A stretch of 64,000 bases of DNA from CAVYUC01 sp963783085 (lineage in GTDB: Bacteria; Bacteroidota; Bacteroidia; Bacteroidales; Prolixibacteraceae): positions 868,001 through 932,000 of the forward strand of contig CAWAMJ010000020.1 of the NCBI GenBank assembly GCA_963783085.1, given 5' to 3'. The notes below the pieces were generated by a model. That model was not told where the DNA came from. It made no database searches and saw only the letters and a program-made list of their open reading frames with translations. Position 1 is the stretch's first letter. The number at the start of each line of letters is the position of its first letter. Made by a program: the position numbers and the translations under genes. Below, in pieces: positions 45,159 through 55,396 of this stretch.

Positions 45159-46154
45159 TTACGATTCGCTTTTCCGGATCGAAATAACAGTCATGCGTAT
45201 TGATATGTAAATGGAAACAACAGCGGTAACCATCAATAGCCAAAACCCGGTATGAATCGAAACTTTAATACCGCTGCTGCTTTTTAACAAAAATACCAGC
45301 AGCGACAGGGCAAATACATCAATCATCGACCAGTCGTCAAAAAAGAGGAAAACTTTCAGGATTTTATGTCCTTTCCACCCGAAAAGCAAGAACAGATATA
45401 AAAAAATGATGGACAGAAACTGCAGAACAGGCAGCAGAATGACAAATATCAGGATGGTATAACCCAGCAGGCTTTGTCCACCGGAAATAAAGCTAAAACT
45501 TCCGGATAACAGCGAGTAACCACTTTTCCAGAATTCCCATTTTTCCAGCGACATAAGCGGCAGGAACAATGCTATCCCAAAAACAATTAATCCTGCAACT
45601 GCAACCACCGGTATTGTCCATTCCTTTTTTAAATGTTGAATGAACCTTTTCACCTTCTCTTTGGGTTCCGGAATCAGATGCCCAATCAGAAATGAAACGA
45701 CAATGGATAAAAATATGGCTGCTCCAAAAAAGTAAATGCCATGCCGGATGGTCGCCTTCGCTAAAATTCCCAGTTGCATCGAGCCAACAGCAATAAGCGT
45801 TACAAAAAAATCGAGCATCGACCATCTGCCCAGTAATTTGAGTGTCCGCAGAAATTTGCGCGATCGTTTTTCAGTGAATTTCCCAAACCAGATGATAATC
45901 ATGGCTATATATTTTACCAGCGGAAAACAAATGGAAAACAACGTAACCACAACACCTAGGAACACATGATTTTGCTTATATAAAGCCAAAATACCCGATA
46001 TAATGGAAAACGTGTTTTTCTTGACAATCAGTTTCTCAAAGGTAACTACCGGTTGTGTAATGCCAATTACGAATAAAACCACGGAAAGCACCAGCAGGAT
46101 GATGATGTCGTAACGATGCGGGTTATTTTTGAAAAGTTTGATTTTTTTTGACAT
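45159..46154 (-). CDS. PqiA-like (paraquat-inducible protein A family) membrane protein
   Basis: 331 aa, eight hydrophobic segments in two similar halves: residues ~15-160 (GITQPVVTFEKLIV, ISGILALYKQNHVFLGVVVT) and ~190-330 (LFLPLMSLEKWEFWKSGYSLL, SFISGGQSLLGYTILIFV). The duplicated half is typical of PqiA, an inner-membrane partner of MCE lipid-transport proteins. The cytoplasmic Cys zinc-ribbon ends of E. coli PqiA are missing, and no MCE gene lies beside it. Confidence 0.8.
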   Translation of the reverse strand: MSKKIKLFKNNPHRYDIIILLVLSVVLFVIGITQPVVTFEKLIVKKNTFSIISGILALYKQNHVFLGVVVTLFSICFPLVKYIAMIIIWFGKFTEKRSRKFLRTLKLLGRWSMLDFFVTLIAVGSMQLGILAKATIRHGIYFFGAAIFLSIVVSFLIGHLIPEPKEKVKRFIQHLKKEWTIPVVAVAGLIVFGIALFLPLMSLEKWEFWKSGYSLLSGSFSFISGGQSLLGYTILIFVILLPVLQFLSIIFLYLFLLFGWKGHKILKVFLFFDDWSMIDVFALSLLVFLLKSSSGIKVSIHTGFWLLMVTAVVSIYISIRMTVISIRKSES

Positions 46155-46633
46155 ATTTCTTAAAACCTGGGATTATGAATATTTTATCGTTTTTATTTTT
46201 GTGGTGTCTGACTACAGGCTGTCTGCCGGCTCCGGAATAATAACAATATAAGTTCTTCCTGGTTCTTTCAAAAACATTGATTTGGAGTATTAAAATACCC
46301 CGCGCCGCTTCCTTTCAAATCTGCCTGAAACATTATCCGTTTAAAACCGGCTACACTTTAATTGGGAAATCCGGCAACACTTTCTTAAAAAATCCACACC
46401 GGTTTTTGTAGCCGTTTTGTGCATAAAATTTCCTGGTGCCATTCATTTTCAGCTACTTTCTGAATAAACTGAAAAATTGTTGTTTTTTGGCAGGATTTTT
46501 TAGCACGAACTGACTTTCAGAAAAATCCACCATGGGCCCAGGTGGGTTTTGATATAAAATACCTCTGAACATTTCTTTTAAAGAAATCAGGGGAAACATA
46601 AGGAAAAAAAGTGCAAACTTAAAAAGGAAAATT
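46155..46633. other. upstream region of the lipoprotein pair
   Basis: No gene. It contains CGGCTACA/TGTAGCCG arms at about 46348 and 46408, and two AAAAATCCAC words (46389-46398 and 46521-46530); a third precedes the paralogous gene (about 47530). They may be binding sites for a shared regulator. A CCCAGG/TGGG palindrome is near 46537. Confidence 0.45.
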
Positions 46634-47335
46634 ATGAAGAAAATGATGATTCTAACAGTTTTCGCATTATTGGCTTTTGCCTGCGATAACGATGATGACA
46701 CAATCGATGATATTATCGATTCGAAGGTGTATATCTATGATTTTGATGATGGCGCTGAAGGATGGAGCGGTGATTATTCCGATTTTCCGGTGAGCGAGGA
46801 AGATTCGCTGGGATTGACGTTTGAACCGTCAGGATTACCCGAGCCTCTGAATGTTGATGAAGGTTCATTGATGATTACTGGCGCCGGAGGCGGTGAAAAT
46901 CTGTTTCTCTATACAAAAAAGAAGATAACAGATTTGGAACCGAATACTACATATCAGGTGACATTCAAAGTGACCCTGGCCGCCACAGTTGATACAACAG
47001 GTACCGGTGTGGCAAACAACAATGTTGAAATGCATGTGAAGGCAGGAGTTGCTCTGGAAGAACCCGTTACCGGGGAGGATGAAACAGGTTATAACAGGTT
47101 TACCGGCATCGATAAAGGCGACATCGGGCAAAATGGCGCAAACGCTGTTGTTCTGAAAAGTTTCACCGGTGATACACTCTGGGACAACTGGGCCCTTGAT
47201 ACGGTGAGCAACGACACGCCTGTGGAGATAACGACAGACGAAAACGGAGAAGCCTGGGCATTTGTCGGTACCGAAACGGTTGCCGGTGATGTAACAACTG
47301 TTTATTATGATAAAATTGAAGTAGATTTTGATTGA
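46634..47335 (+). CDS. secreted lipoprotein, paralog 1
   Basis: 233 aa. Signal peptide with lipobox (LAFAC, Cys17), then an Asp-rich linker and a single beta-sandwich: YIYDFDDGAEGWSGDYSDFP, LEPNTTYQVTFKVTLA, and a YDKIEVDFD end. The layout resembles carbohydrate-binding-like surface lipoproteins of unknown ligand. Its tandem paralog is at 47824 (about 40% identical by eye). AAAAAGGAAAATT precedes the ATG. Confidence 0.75.
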   Translation: MKKMMILTVFALLAFACDNDDDTIDDIIDSKVYIYDFDDGAEGWSGDYSDFPVSEEDSLGLTFEPSGLPEPLNVDEGSLMITGAGGGENLFLYTKKKITDLEPNTTYQVTFKVTLAATVDTTGTGVANNNVEMHVKAGVALEEPVTGEDETGYNRFTGIDKGDIGQNGANAVVLKSFTGDTLWDNWALDTVSNDTPVEITTDENGEAWAFVGTETVAGDVTTVYYDKIEVDFD

Positions 47336-47693
47336 AATGGTTTGGCCCACCCGGAAAACTAATTTTTGCCGGGTCGTCAGGCTCAAAAACAAATGACTAA
47401 CCCGCAGAATAGCATCCACTGCCGGCAATATGGTGGCTGGATGCTATTCTTTATTATTTTCCATCGGTTTTTAATTTTGTCTGAACGGATACCACCTTTG
47501 GTTCCGGGAAGTTTATCAACAAATTCTTCAAAAATCCACACGGATTGCACCTGCTTTTTTTCGCTTCTGATTGTTATATATGCCAATATCAGTGAATTGT
47601 AGAGCTGTATTAAAAAGTAAGTTGAAATTTGGCAGGATTTTGTTGGAATAGTTACCATCGGAATTTTTCGGACCCACACATAGAACAGCAACA

Positions 47694-47810
47694 ATGAAAA
47701 ACTTGATGAACATGAAAATGTTAGTGCTATCAGCAATTTTAATAGTGAGCCTCTGGCACGCCAGCATGAAAAATAAAGACAAACGATCAGATTTTCAATT
47801 TAAAACTTAA
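47694..47810 (+). CDS. small membrane peptide, tentative
   Basis: 38 aa, MKNLMNMKMLVLSAILIVSL with one hydrophobic helix and a charged tail (KNKDKRSDFQ). It ends 13 bp before the second lipoprotein gene, whose Shine-Dalgarno lies in the gap, so it may be a leader peptide or a real small protein. Weak support. Confidence 0.35.
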   Translation: MKNLMNMKMLVLSAILIVSLWHASMKNKDKRSDFQFKT

Positions 47811-47823
47811 AAAGGAGGTATTT

Positions 47824-48522
47824 ATGAAAAAGTTAATGATACTTGGGGTACTGCTGTTTACCCTGTTTGCGTGTAACAACGATGATGAAGATATGAGGGA
47901 CCAGCTTGTTGAGAAATCGTATCAGTTCGATTCCGGAACCGAAGGATGGGTCGGCGACTTTGCTGATTATCCTGTTGGAGAAGCGGAGTCATACGGATTA
48001 ACATTTGAACAGGCAACGCTTCCGTCGCCGCTCGATCAAAGCAACGGAGCTTTACGGCTGGTGGGCACAAACAGGAGCGACGATCTGTTTATGTTTGCCA
48101 AAAAGCAGATAACCGGACTGGAAGCGAATAAAACCTACAAGATTACTTTCACCGTTGAATTCGCCAGTAACGTTCCCGATAATATGGTTGGCGTTGGGGG
48201 AAGCCCGGGAGAATCGGTGTGGATAAAAGCCGGTGCAACGGCCATAGAGCCTGTGCCGGCAGAGGATGACATGGATTACTACCGGATAAATATTGATAAG
48301 GGAAACCAGAGCCAGGGCGGCGCCGATATGGTTGTTCTGGGCGATTTCTCAAACGATACGGATTCGGACGAATACACATTGAAAACGGTTACCAACAACG
48401 ATCCGTTTTATGCCACCACCAATGTCGATGGCGAATTATGGCTGATCGTCGGTACGGAATCGGGTTTTGAAGCTACCACCGATATTTACATCAACAGCAT
48501 TAATGTGGTATTGGAATTGTAA
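47824..48522 (+). CDS. secreted lipoprotein, paralog 2
   Basis: 232 aa. Lipobox (LFAC, Cys17). Same sandwich as paralog 1: YQFDSGTEGWVGDFADYP, ITGLEANKTYKITFTVEFAS, INVVLEL end. AAAGGAGG 5 nt before the ATG is a full Shine-Dalgarno, unusual for this phylum where SD use is weak. Likely surface-exposed; function unknown. Confidence 0.75.
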   Translation: MKKLMILGVLLFTLFACNNDDEDMRDQLVEKSYQFDSGTEGWVGDFADYPVGEAESYGLTFEQATLPSPLDQSNGALRLVGTNRSDDLFMFAKKQITGLEANKTYKITFTVEFASNVPDNMVGVGGSPGESVWIKAGATAIEPVPAEDDMDYYRINIDKGNQSQGGADMVVLGDFSNDTDSDEYTLKTVTNNDPFYATTNVDGELWLIVGTESGFEATTDIYINSINVVLEL

Positions 48523-48605
48523 ATTATCCTTTTCAATAAAAAACCGCACTGCAGGTTTTCGCCGCAGTACGGTTGAAAGTTAATCAAAAGAGCTGTTTGT
48601 GTGCC

Positions 48606-49106
48606 TTATTTTAAAACTGCCAATGCTTCATCGTAATCAGGTTCTGTAGAAATTTCGGGAACCTGCTGGGTGTATATTACCTTGTGGTTTTCGTCGAGTA
48701 TGATTACCACGCGGGAATGTAAACCTTTCATTGGGCCGTCGGCAATTTCTAGTCCGTAATTTTTGCCAAACGAGCCTGTTTCATAATCCGATAAGGTAAC
48801 TACATTTTCAATTCCTTCAGCGCCGCAAAACCGCTTCTGGGCGTACGGCAAATCACGCGAAATGCAAAGTACTTCCGTGTTTTTTAACGTAGTAGCTTCT
48901 TTGTTAAAGCGCCGCACCGATGCTGCACAAGTGCCTGTGTCGAGGCTCGGGAAAATATTCAGTACCAAACGTTTGCCTTTGTAATCCTCAAGATTTGAAC
49001 GCGACAAATCCGTTCTGACCAATGAAAAATCATGTGCTTTTTCGCCTTTTTCAGGCAATTCGCCAACCGTGTGAACTGGATTTCCTTTTAATTTTATTTC
49101 TGCCAT
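48606..49106 (-). CDS. tpx: thiol peroxidase
   Basis: 166 aa from the ATG at 49106, which is preceded by AAAGGTAAT; a longer frame to 49175 lacks family similarity. Tpx-type peroxiredoxin: peroxidatic Cys in SLDTGTCAASVR (near residue 59), resolving Cys in KRFCGAEG (near 93), LEDYKGKRLVLNIFPS, and LHSRVVIILDENHKV. It reduces H2O2 and alkyl peroxides with thioredoxin. It lies 94 bp downstream of cysK on the same strand and may share a sulfur/redox transcript. Confidence 0.95.
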   Translation of the reverse strand: MAEIKLKGNPVHTVGELPEKGEKAHDFSLVRTDLSRSNLEDYKGKRLVLNIFPSLDTGTCAASVRRFNKEATTLKNTEVLCISRDLPYAQKRFCGAEGIENVVTLSDYETGSFGKNYGLEIADGPMKGLHSRVVIILDENHKVIYTQQVPEISTEPDYDEALAVLK

Positions 49107-49200
49107 ATTACCTTTTTTACGTTTCTCTGTACCGGGAAAGAACAGATATACCGGGTGAATGTTTAACACATTCAAAGTTATTCGTCATTTCTGATATCGG

Positions 49201-50112
49201 TTAATACAGCCCGTCAATCGACAGGTAACGTTCGCCATGATCATAGTTAAAGGTTAAGATACGCGAGCCGGCGGGCAGTTCTTTTATTTTTTTTGCTACG
49301 GCTGCGAGCGAAGCGCCCGAGGAGATGCCACCAAAAATTCCTTCTTCCTTTGCTGCTTTTTGTGCATATTCAAATGCTTCTTCTTTGGTCACCAGTATCG
49401 TACCGTCGAGGATGTCGGTTCTCAGAATTTCGGGAATAAATCCCGCGCCGATTCCCTGAATGGAGTGGGGGCCGGGATCGCCGCCGCTGATAACAGGGCT
49501 GCCTTCCGGTTCAACGGCAAAAACTTTGATGTTCGGGAATTCCTTTTTCAATACTTCGGCAACGCCCGTAATATGCCCGCCGGTGCCAACACCGGTAATC
49601 ACGTAATCAATTCCTTCCGGAAAATCATCGATGATTTCCCGGGCCGTATGTAGCCGGTGCGCATCAACATTCGAAGGATTATCGAACTGCAGCGGAATCC
49701 ATGAATTTTCGATATCTGCGGACAATTCCTGAGCCTTCGCTATGGAACCTTTCATGCCTTTTTCTTTGGGCGTAAGCACCAGTTCGGCGCCAAGCGCCCG
49801 GAGAACCTGACGGCGCTCAATCGACATCGATTCGGGCATGGTCAGTATCAAACGGTAACCTTTTACCGCGGCCACCAGGGCAAGCCCAATTCCAGTGTTC
49901 CCGGAGGTTGGTTCAATAACGACCGAACCCGTTTTCAGAATACCCTCTTTTTCGGCGTCTTCGATCATTTGCAGTGCAATGCGGTCTTTGATACTGCCGC
50001 CGGGATTGGCCTTTTCCAATTTCACCCAAACTTCGTATTCCGCCGGATAAAGGCGGTTGATCCTGACATGCGGTGTTTTTCCAATCGTTTCCAAAATGTT
50101 TTTCGCTTTCAT
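49201..50112 (-). CDS. cysK: cysteine synthase A (O-acetylserine sulfhydrylase)
   Basis: 303 aa PLP enzyme. PLP lysine in KANPGGSIKDRIA (K42), phosphate loop TSGNTGIGL near residue 70, GVGTGGHITG near 177, and GGISSGASLAAV near 264. It makes cysteine from O-acetylserine and sulfide. A terminator hairpin (50138-50180) separates it from the ABC permease upstream, so it has its own promoter. Followed by tpx. Confidence 0.95.
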   Translation of the reverse strand: MKAKNILETIGKTPHVRINRLYPAEYEVWVKLEKANPGGSIKDRIALQMIEDAEKEGILKTGSVVIEPTSGNTGIGLALVAAVKGYRLILTMPESMSIERRQVLRALGAELVLTPKEKGMKGSIAKAQELSADIENSWIPLQFDNPSNVDAHRLHTAREIIDDFPEGIDYVITGVGTGGHITGVAEVLKKEFPNIKVFAVEPEGSPVISGGDPGPHSIQGIGAGFIPEILRTDILDGTILVTKEEAFEYAQKAAKEEGIFGGISSGASLAAVAKKIKELPAGSRILTFNYDHGERYLSIDGLY

Positions 50113-50137
50113 AATACTCTTGTTTTAAATCGGTTAA

Positions 50138-50180
50138 AATCAAAAAGCCTCCCCGCTTCCGGAAAGGCTTCTTTTTGATT
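50138..50180 (-). terminator. terminator of the ABC exporter operon
   Basis: AATCAAAAAGCCT and AGGCTTCTTTTTGATT arms pair around a 14-nt loop, with a T-run on the minus strand. It lies 224 bp after the permease stop and just before the cysK start. Confidence 0.65.
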
Positions 50181-50403
50181 GTGGTTATAAAATTATTTCA
50201 TTTGTTTACCATTGAAAATCCGCCTTCCCGTTTATTGAAAAGTTGCAACACATGGTTTTATGGCAAGTCGTGATTTTCATTCCGCGCTAATATATTTATT
50301 CTTTTTGTAAAATCTTAATAAGTAACAGAAAAAAAACAGAATTGTTCCCGGAAACGGCTTCCGGTTTGCTCTTCAGCCATTTGCAAAATCGCTGAATATG
50401 ATA

Positions 50404-51744
50404 TTATCCTTTGTACATCAGCCATTTTATCAGTTCTTTCAGGTTTACTTTTTTCCCGTACATCAATAATCCGGTCCGGTAAATTTTGGCAGCCGCCCAA
50501 ATTGTGCCAATGGTGGTAAGCACCAGCAATCCCATGCTGAGCAGCAGTTCCCAGGTGGGTACTCCGTATGGAACCCGGGCCAGCATCGCTACCGGTGAAG
50601 TAAACGGAATAACAGACCCCCAGAATGCCACTGGTCCTTCGGGATTTTTTGCAATGGGAAACAACAACATGATCGACAGAATCAGCGGAAAAGTAATCGG
50701 AAAAACCATTTGCTGCGAGTCTTCGTCGTTGTCCACAGCAGCGCCAACTGCACCCATCAGCGAACTATACATCAGGTAACCACCCAGAAAATAAAACAAA
50801 AACGAAAAGAGCATCAACGGCAGGTTCAGATTGCCAATCATTTCCAGCGCCTCGTTCACCTGGCTTTGTTCGGCAGCCTGCGCCATGGCGGGATTCATGC
50901 CCTGCTGCGTTTCCATTAAACTTTGTCCCATTTGCTGCGCCGATTCCGGGCTGAAAAACATCCGGATAAAAACAACGGCGCCTAAACCAAGAAAAACCCA
51001 AATGGCTACCTGCGTGAGACCAACCAGCGCAGTTCCGATAATTTTTCCGGCCATTAACTGGTAAGGCTTTACCGATGAAATAATCACTTCTACAATCCGG
51101 CTCTTTTTTTCTTCCATTACGCTGCGCATAACCATTGCGCCGTACATGAACACGAAAAAGTAGATGATGAACCCCATTGCGTAGCTGGCGATAAATGCTA
51201 CTGCCGACGAGCTTTTTTGCGTTACCCCCGATTCGGAAATTTTTAGCGTGTTTAACCGGATGTTGGTGCGTGTATTGGCCAGCCGCTCTTCCAAATCGGG
51301 AATCCCGGTTTCGGCAACCACTTTTTGCCGTTTTTCCTGTTCGATTAAATTGCTGAGTTTGTTCTGAATCTGCTCGGTAATCTCGAACGGAAGCTGTTTT
51401 TCAGAAATCAATTGTGCGGAATTGGTTGAATAAATGTCGGCGGGGATGTATAACAACGCATAAAACGGGCTCTCGTTCAGGCTGCTTTTTAAATTTTGAT
51501 ATTCTTCCTGCGGAACAAAATGGTACTGGGTATATCCATCCTTTTCAAGTTTGCCAAGAAAGAGCGACGAAGCATCGTAAACTGCAATGATGCGCTCCTG
51601 TTTGTCGTTGTTTACCGATAAATAAATGATGAGCGCAAACATGCCGATGAAAATAAACGGCACCAGCAATGTCAATACAATAAACGACTTCTTTCTAACC
51701 CGTTTCAGGTATTCCTGTTTTAGTATGAGTAGTATTTTGTTCAT
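50404..51744 (-). CDS. ABC-2 type permease (NatB-like)
   Basis: 446 aa. One N-terminal transmembrane segment (residues ~20-45), a large external domain (~50-180) and five to six segments in the C-terminal half, e.g. YAMGFIIYFFVFMYGAMVM and VMEEKKSRIVEVIISSVKPYQLMAGKI, a hallmark of NatB/YhaP-like exporters. Its start overlaps the ATPase gene stop by 4 bp. Exports Na+, an antibiotic or lipid: substrate unknown. Confidence 0.9.
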   Translation of the reverse strand: MNKILLILKQEYLKRVRKKSFIVLTLLVPFIFIGMFALIIYLSVNNDKQERIIAVYDASSLFLGKLEKDGYTQYHFVPQEEYQNLKSSLNESPFYALLYIPADIYSTNSAQLISEKQLPFEITEQIQNKLSNLIEQEKRQKVVAETGIPDLEERLANTRTNIRLNTLKISESGVTQKSSSAVAFIASYAMGFIIYFFVFMYGAMVMRSVMEEKKSRIVEVIISSVKPYQLMAGKIIGTALVGLTQVAIWVFLGLGAVVFIRMFFSPESAQQMGQSLMETQQGMNPAMAQAAEQSQVNEALEMIGNLNLPLMLFSFLFYFLGGYLMYSSLMGAVGAAVDNDEDSQQMVFPITFPLILSIMLLFPIAKNPEGPVAFWGSVIPFTSPVAMLARVPYGVPTWELLLSMGLLVLTTIGTIWAAAKIYRTGLLMYGKKVNLKELIKWLMYKG

Positions 51745-52679
51745 TGTAGCTGAGTTTTATGGTTATCTGAATCCTGCACTGCCTGTATAAATACATCGTT
51801 CATGCGTGGGATCATTTCTTCGAAAGAAACGATTTCGGCTACCGGCAGCAATAATTGCAATAACTGGTTATTCGGGCCGCCGTTCATGTGTTGCACCCGG
51901 AGGTGGTTTTCTTTTTTAACTTCCGAATGTTCAAGAATTTTGAAGCGGTTGCCCAGCGCCCTGTCAACAGCGCTAAAATCGCCGTGGTATCTGATTTCGT
52001 ATATGTTCAGTTTGTAATTCTCGCGGATTTCGTTGGTGGCGCCGTCCACAATTTTTACCGATTTGTTGATGAGCGCAATGTGGTCGCACAATTCTTCCAC
52101 CGACTCCATGTTGTGCGTAGAAAAAATAATGGTGGCGCCGCTGTTGCGCAGCCCTTGAATTTCGCGTTTCAGAAGATTGGCGTTAATCGGATCGAAACCG
52201 CTGAACGGTTCGTCGAAAATCAGCAGTTTTGGCTCGTGCACCACCGTGGTAATAAACTGCACTTTTTGCTGCATTCCCTTCGACAGCTCTTCGATTTTTT
52301 TATTCCACCACGGCATGATGTCAAATTTCTCAAACCACTGTTTCAGGTTTGTTACGGCGTCATGGCGGCTCATTCCCTTTAAACGTGCCAGGTAAATTGC
52401 CTGTTCCCCAATCTTCATTTTTTTATACAAACCGCGCTCTTCCGGTAAATAACCGATTTGGGATACATCCGACGGCTTCATTTTCCGTCCTTCCAGAAAC
52501 ACTTCGCCGTTATCCGGAGCGGTAATCTGATTGATGATCCGGATGAGGGTGGTTTTTCCGGCGCCGTTTGGGCCAAGCAACCCGAAGATGCTTTGTTCGT
52601 CAACCGAAATGCTGACGTTGCTCAATGCTTTCGTTCCGGCATAAACTTTATCCACATTCCTTGCGCTAAATAGTTCCAT
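51741..52679 (-). CDS. ABC transporter ATP-binding protein (NatA-like)
   Basis: 312 aa. Walker A GPNGAGKTTLIR (near residue 36), Q-loop in ISQ..YLPEERGLYKKMK, signature LSKGMQQKVQ (near 133), Walker B LLIFDEPFSGFDP (near 155), H-loop STHNMESVEELC. A C-terminal ~90-residue domain follows as in YhaQ/NatA. First gene of the exporter operon, with a TACTTTTG element at 52703-52710. Confidence 0.93.
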   Translation of the reverse strand: MELFSARNVDKVYAGTKALSNVSISVDEQSIFGLLGPNGAGKTTLIRIINQITAPDNGEVFLEGRKMKPSDVSQIGYLPEERGLYKKMKIGEQAIYLARLKGMSRHDAVTNLKQWFEKFDIMPWWNKKIEELSKGMQQKVQFITTVVHEPKLLIFDEPFSGFDPINANLLKREIQGLRNSGATIIFSTHNMESVEELCDHIALINKSVKIVDGATNEIRENYKLNIYEIRYHGDFSAVDRALGNRFKILEHSEVKKENHLRVQHMNGGPNNQLLQLLLPVAEIVSFEEMIPRMNDVFIQAVQDSDNHKTQLQ

Positions 52680-52702
52680 TTTTTTCCGATTCAGTTTTTA
52701 TT

Positions 52703-52710
52703 CAAAAGTA
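52703..52710 (-). promoter_or_regulatory. -7 element for the ABC exporter operon
   Basis: Minus strand TACTTTTG, an exact TAnnTTTG match, 23 nt upstream of the ATG at 52679. Confidence 0.5.
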
Positions 52711-52863
52711 AGCTAACGAGCCAAAAAATTACAGGGTTTGAAGTTATCTATTTTTAAAGAAAAGAGAATGCCGGTTTCAAAAGAGAATTTTCTATCCGTT
52801 GCAGAAATTGTGTTTAACAAGGTGGCCCCCTTTCGTTCGGCATGGTATAAAAAAGATTTCGAT

Positions 52864-52871
52864 TAACTTTG
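52864..52871 (+). promoter_or_regulatory. -7 element for the TonB-dependent receptor gene
   Basis: TAACTTTG, exact TAnnTTTG, 19 nt upstream of the ATG at 52891. The matching -33 element is not clear. Confidence 0.45.
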
Positions 52872-52890
52872 GTTACGGAAAAAAACCGGA

Positions 52891-55298
52891 ATGATTTTTC
52901 GATTCATGATGAAACATTTTTTACTGCTTGTTTTATTGTTTCGGGTCTTGCTGTTGCCGGCCTATTCACAGGGATACCACACGAGCCTTGCTCAGGTTAT
53001 TCGCGGAACGGTGGTCGATAAACAAACGCATTCGCCGTTGCCGGGTGCAAACGTTGTATTACTTGATTCTGATCCGGTTTCGGGCACAACTACCAATGAA
53101 CTTGGGGAATTCCGGCTCGAAAACGTTCCGCTCGGCCGCCAGGGAATTTATGTCAGTTTCATCGGATATCATCCGGCAGTGGTTAAAAACCTGGTGGTGA
53201 ATTCGGCACGGGAAACGGTTCTGTTCATTGAATTGGAAGAAAAAGTGGAAACCACCGGCGAAATTACTGTGACAGGCAATTACCGGAAAGATCTGACGAT
53301 AAACAAAATGGCCAGTGTAAGCGCCCGCACGTTCACAGTGGAAGAAGCTGCACGTTACGCCGGAAGCCGGGAAGATGTGGCGCGAATGGCCATGAACTTT
53401 GCAGGAGTTTCGGGCGCCAACGATCAGCGGAACGACATTATCATCCGCGGCAATACACCCGGCGGTATCCTGTGGAGGCTCGAGGATGTGGATATTCCCA
53501 ATCCGAATCATTTTGCAGCATCGGGTACAACGGGTGGTCCCATTGGAATGCTGAACAACAACACGCTCCGCAATTCCGATTTTTACACCGGCGCTTTTCC
53601 TGCAGAATATACCAACGTATTTTCGGGCGTGTTCGATCTGAAAATGCGCGAAGGAAATAACGAACAGTATGAATTTCTGGGGCAGGCCGGATTCAACGGT
53701 TTCGAGCTGGGCGCGGAAGGTCCGTTTAAAAAAGGTGCAAAAAGTTCTTTTTTGGCGAATTACCGGTATTCCACGCTTGAAATATTTAACATGCTGGGAA
53801 TTAGTTTCGGAACTGCCGGAATACCAAAATACCAGGATCTGAATTTCAAACTGAGCTTTCCGGTGAGAAAAGGTAAAATCACCTGGTTCGGACTTGCGGG
53901 ACGCAGCACGATTTCCATGCTCGACAGCGAAAACAATGAAGCCGATTTGTATACGGACGAAGGAATGGACCTGACAAATGGTTCCGACCTGGTGGCCACC
54001 GGCGTTACCTGTGCGCGTTTTCACAACGAAAATACCTACAGCAAACTGATTGTTTCAACTATTTACCAGCATGCATATACCAGTCTCGACCAGTTCGATC
54101 CGGGTGAACTCGCCGCAGCCTTATTACCGCGAAAATAACGTGGAGAAAAAAATGACGCTGGAATACATTTTCAACAAAAAGTTTAGCCGCAGGTTGTCGA
54201 ACCGCTCGGGAGTCACCGCCGATCGGTATGGGTACAGCCTCGATACAAAAGTGTGGGATGATGACATAAAGGGTTGGGAATACATGTTAAACAATGAGAA
54301 GAATGTTTTTTCAGGGCCCAATCTTTACCGCGCTTACTCGCAGTTTGTTTACAAGTTCACTGATAATTTTGAAATTAAACCGGGGCTGAGTTTTGTCTGG
54401 TTTGCACTGAACGACGATGTTTCGGTGGAACCGCGACTTGGGGTGAACTGGAAAACCGGAACCCGCACCAGCCTGAATTTCGGGTACGGAAAACATTCAA
54501 GATTGCAGTCGATGGCTACTTATTTTCTGGAAACAATGTCCGGCGACGGGCAGGTTTTGATGACCAACCACGATCTTGGTTTTACCAAAGCACACCACTG
54601 GGTGCTGGGTTTCGACGCATTGCTTTCCGAACAACTTCGTTTTAAAGCTGAAACGTATTACCAGTACCTGTACGATGTGCCGGTGGAACGCGAACCTTCG
54701 TTTTACAGCATGTTGAATACCGGCGCCGAATGGGGATTGAATACCCGTGATTTTCTGGTGAACGAAGGAAAAGGCTGGAATTACGGCGATAGAATTCACG
54801 CTCGAAAAATTTTACAGCAAAAATTACTACTACCTGGCCACCGTTTCACTTTTCGATTCGAAATACACCGGCAGCGACGGCATAAAACGGAATACCGCTT
54901 TTAACGGAAATTTTGTGGTGAATGCATTGGCGGGAAAGGAAATCAAGCTGAAATCGAATTCAACATTGGTCTTCGATGTGAAAGTAACCTGGGCCGGCGG
55001 GAAACGTTACACGCCTATCGATTTGGAAGCATCGGCGAAAGAGGGAGGCGCATTCCCAACGGTTTATATCGAAGAAGAAGCTTACACGCGGCAATTCCCG
55101 GATTATTTTAAGGCCGACGTAAAAGCCGGTTTTCGCCTCGACGGAAAAAAAGTATCGCAACTTTGGGAATTTTACATCGAAAATGTGACCAATCACAAAA
55201 ACCCGCTTCAGCGCGTGTACCGGAATAGCAGCAGTCAAATTGAAACGGTTTACCAGTTGGGAATTTTCCCGTTGTTTAATTACCGGATTTATTTTTAG
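52891..55298 (+). pseudogene. TonB-dependent outer-membrane receptor, two single-base frameshifts
   Basis: About 800 residues after repair. Signal peptide, then a carboxypeptidase-regulatory-like domain (VIRGTVVDKQTHSPLPGANV.. to about residue 115), a plug (DVARMAMNFAGVSGANDQRND, GGILWRLEDVDIPNPNHFAA) and a beta-barrel ending in YRIYF with C-terminal Phe. A base is missing near 54112 (DQFDPGEL then PQPYYREN in another frame) and an extra G lies near 54787 (NYG then IEFTLEKF). The two changes compensate, leaving 670 bp out of frame. Without repair the protein loses most of its barrel. A sequencing error is possible. There is no SusD gene beside it. Confidence 0.85.
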
Positions 55299-55396
55299 AT
55301 AAACCCGAAAAGCTTTAAGCCCCGAGCCGCAGGCTGCAAGTTTTTCTGCGTACTGTGAATATGACTGTGACTGCACACTGCAACAGCTCACTTCTT

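Noticed and set aside
53059..54024. 321-codon minus-strand frame opposite the TonB receptor
   Set aside because: Antisense shadow; the plus strand has the signal peptide, plug and barrel features.
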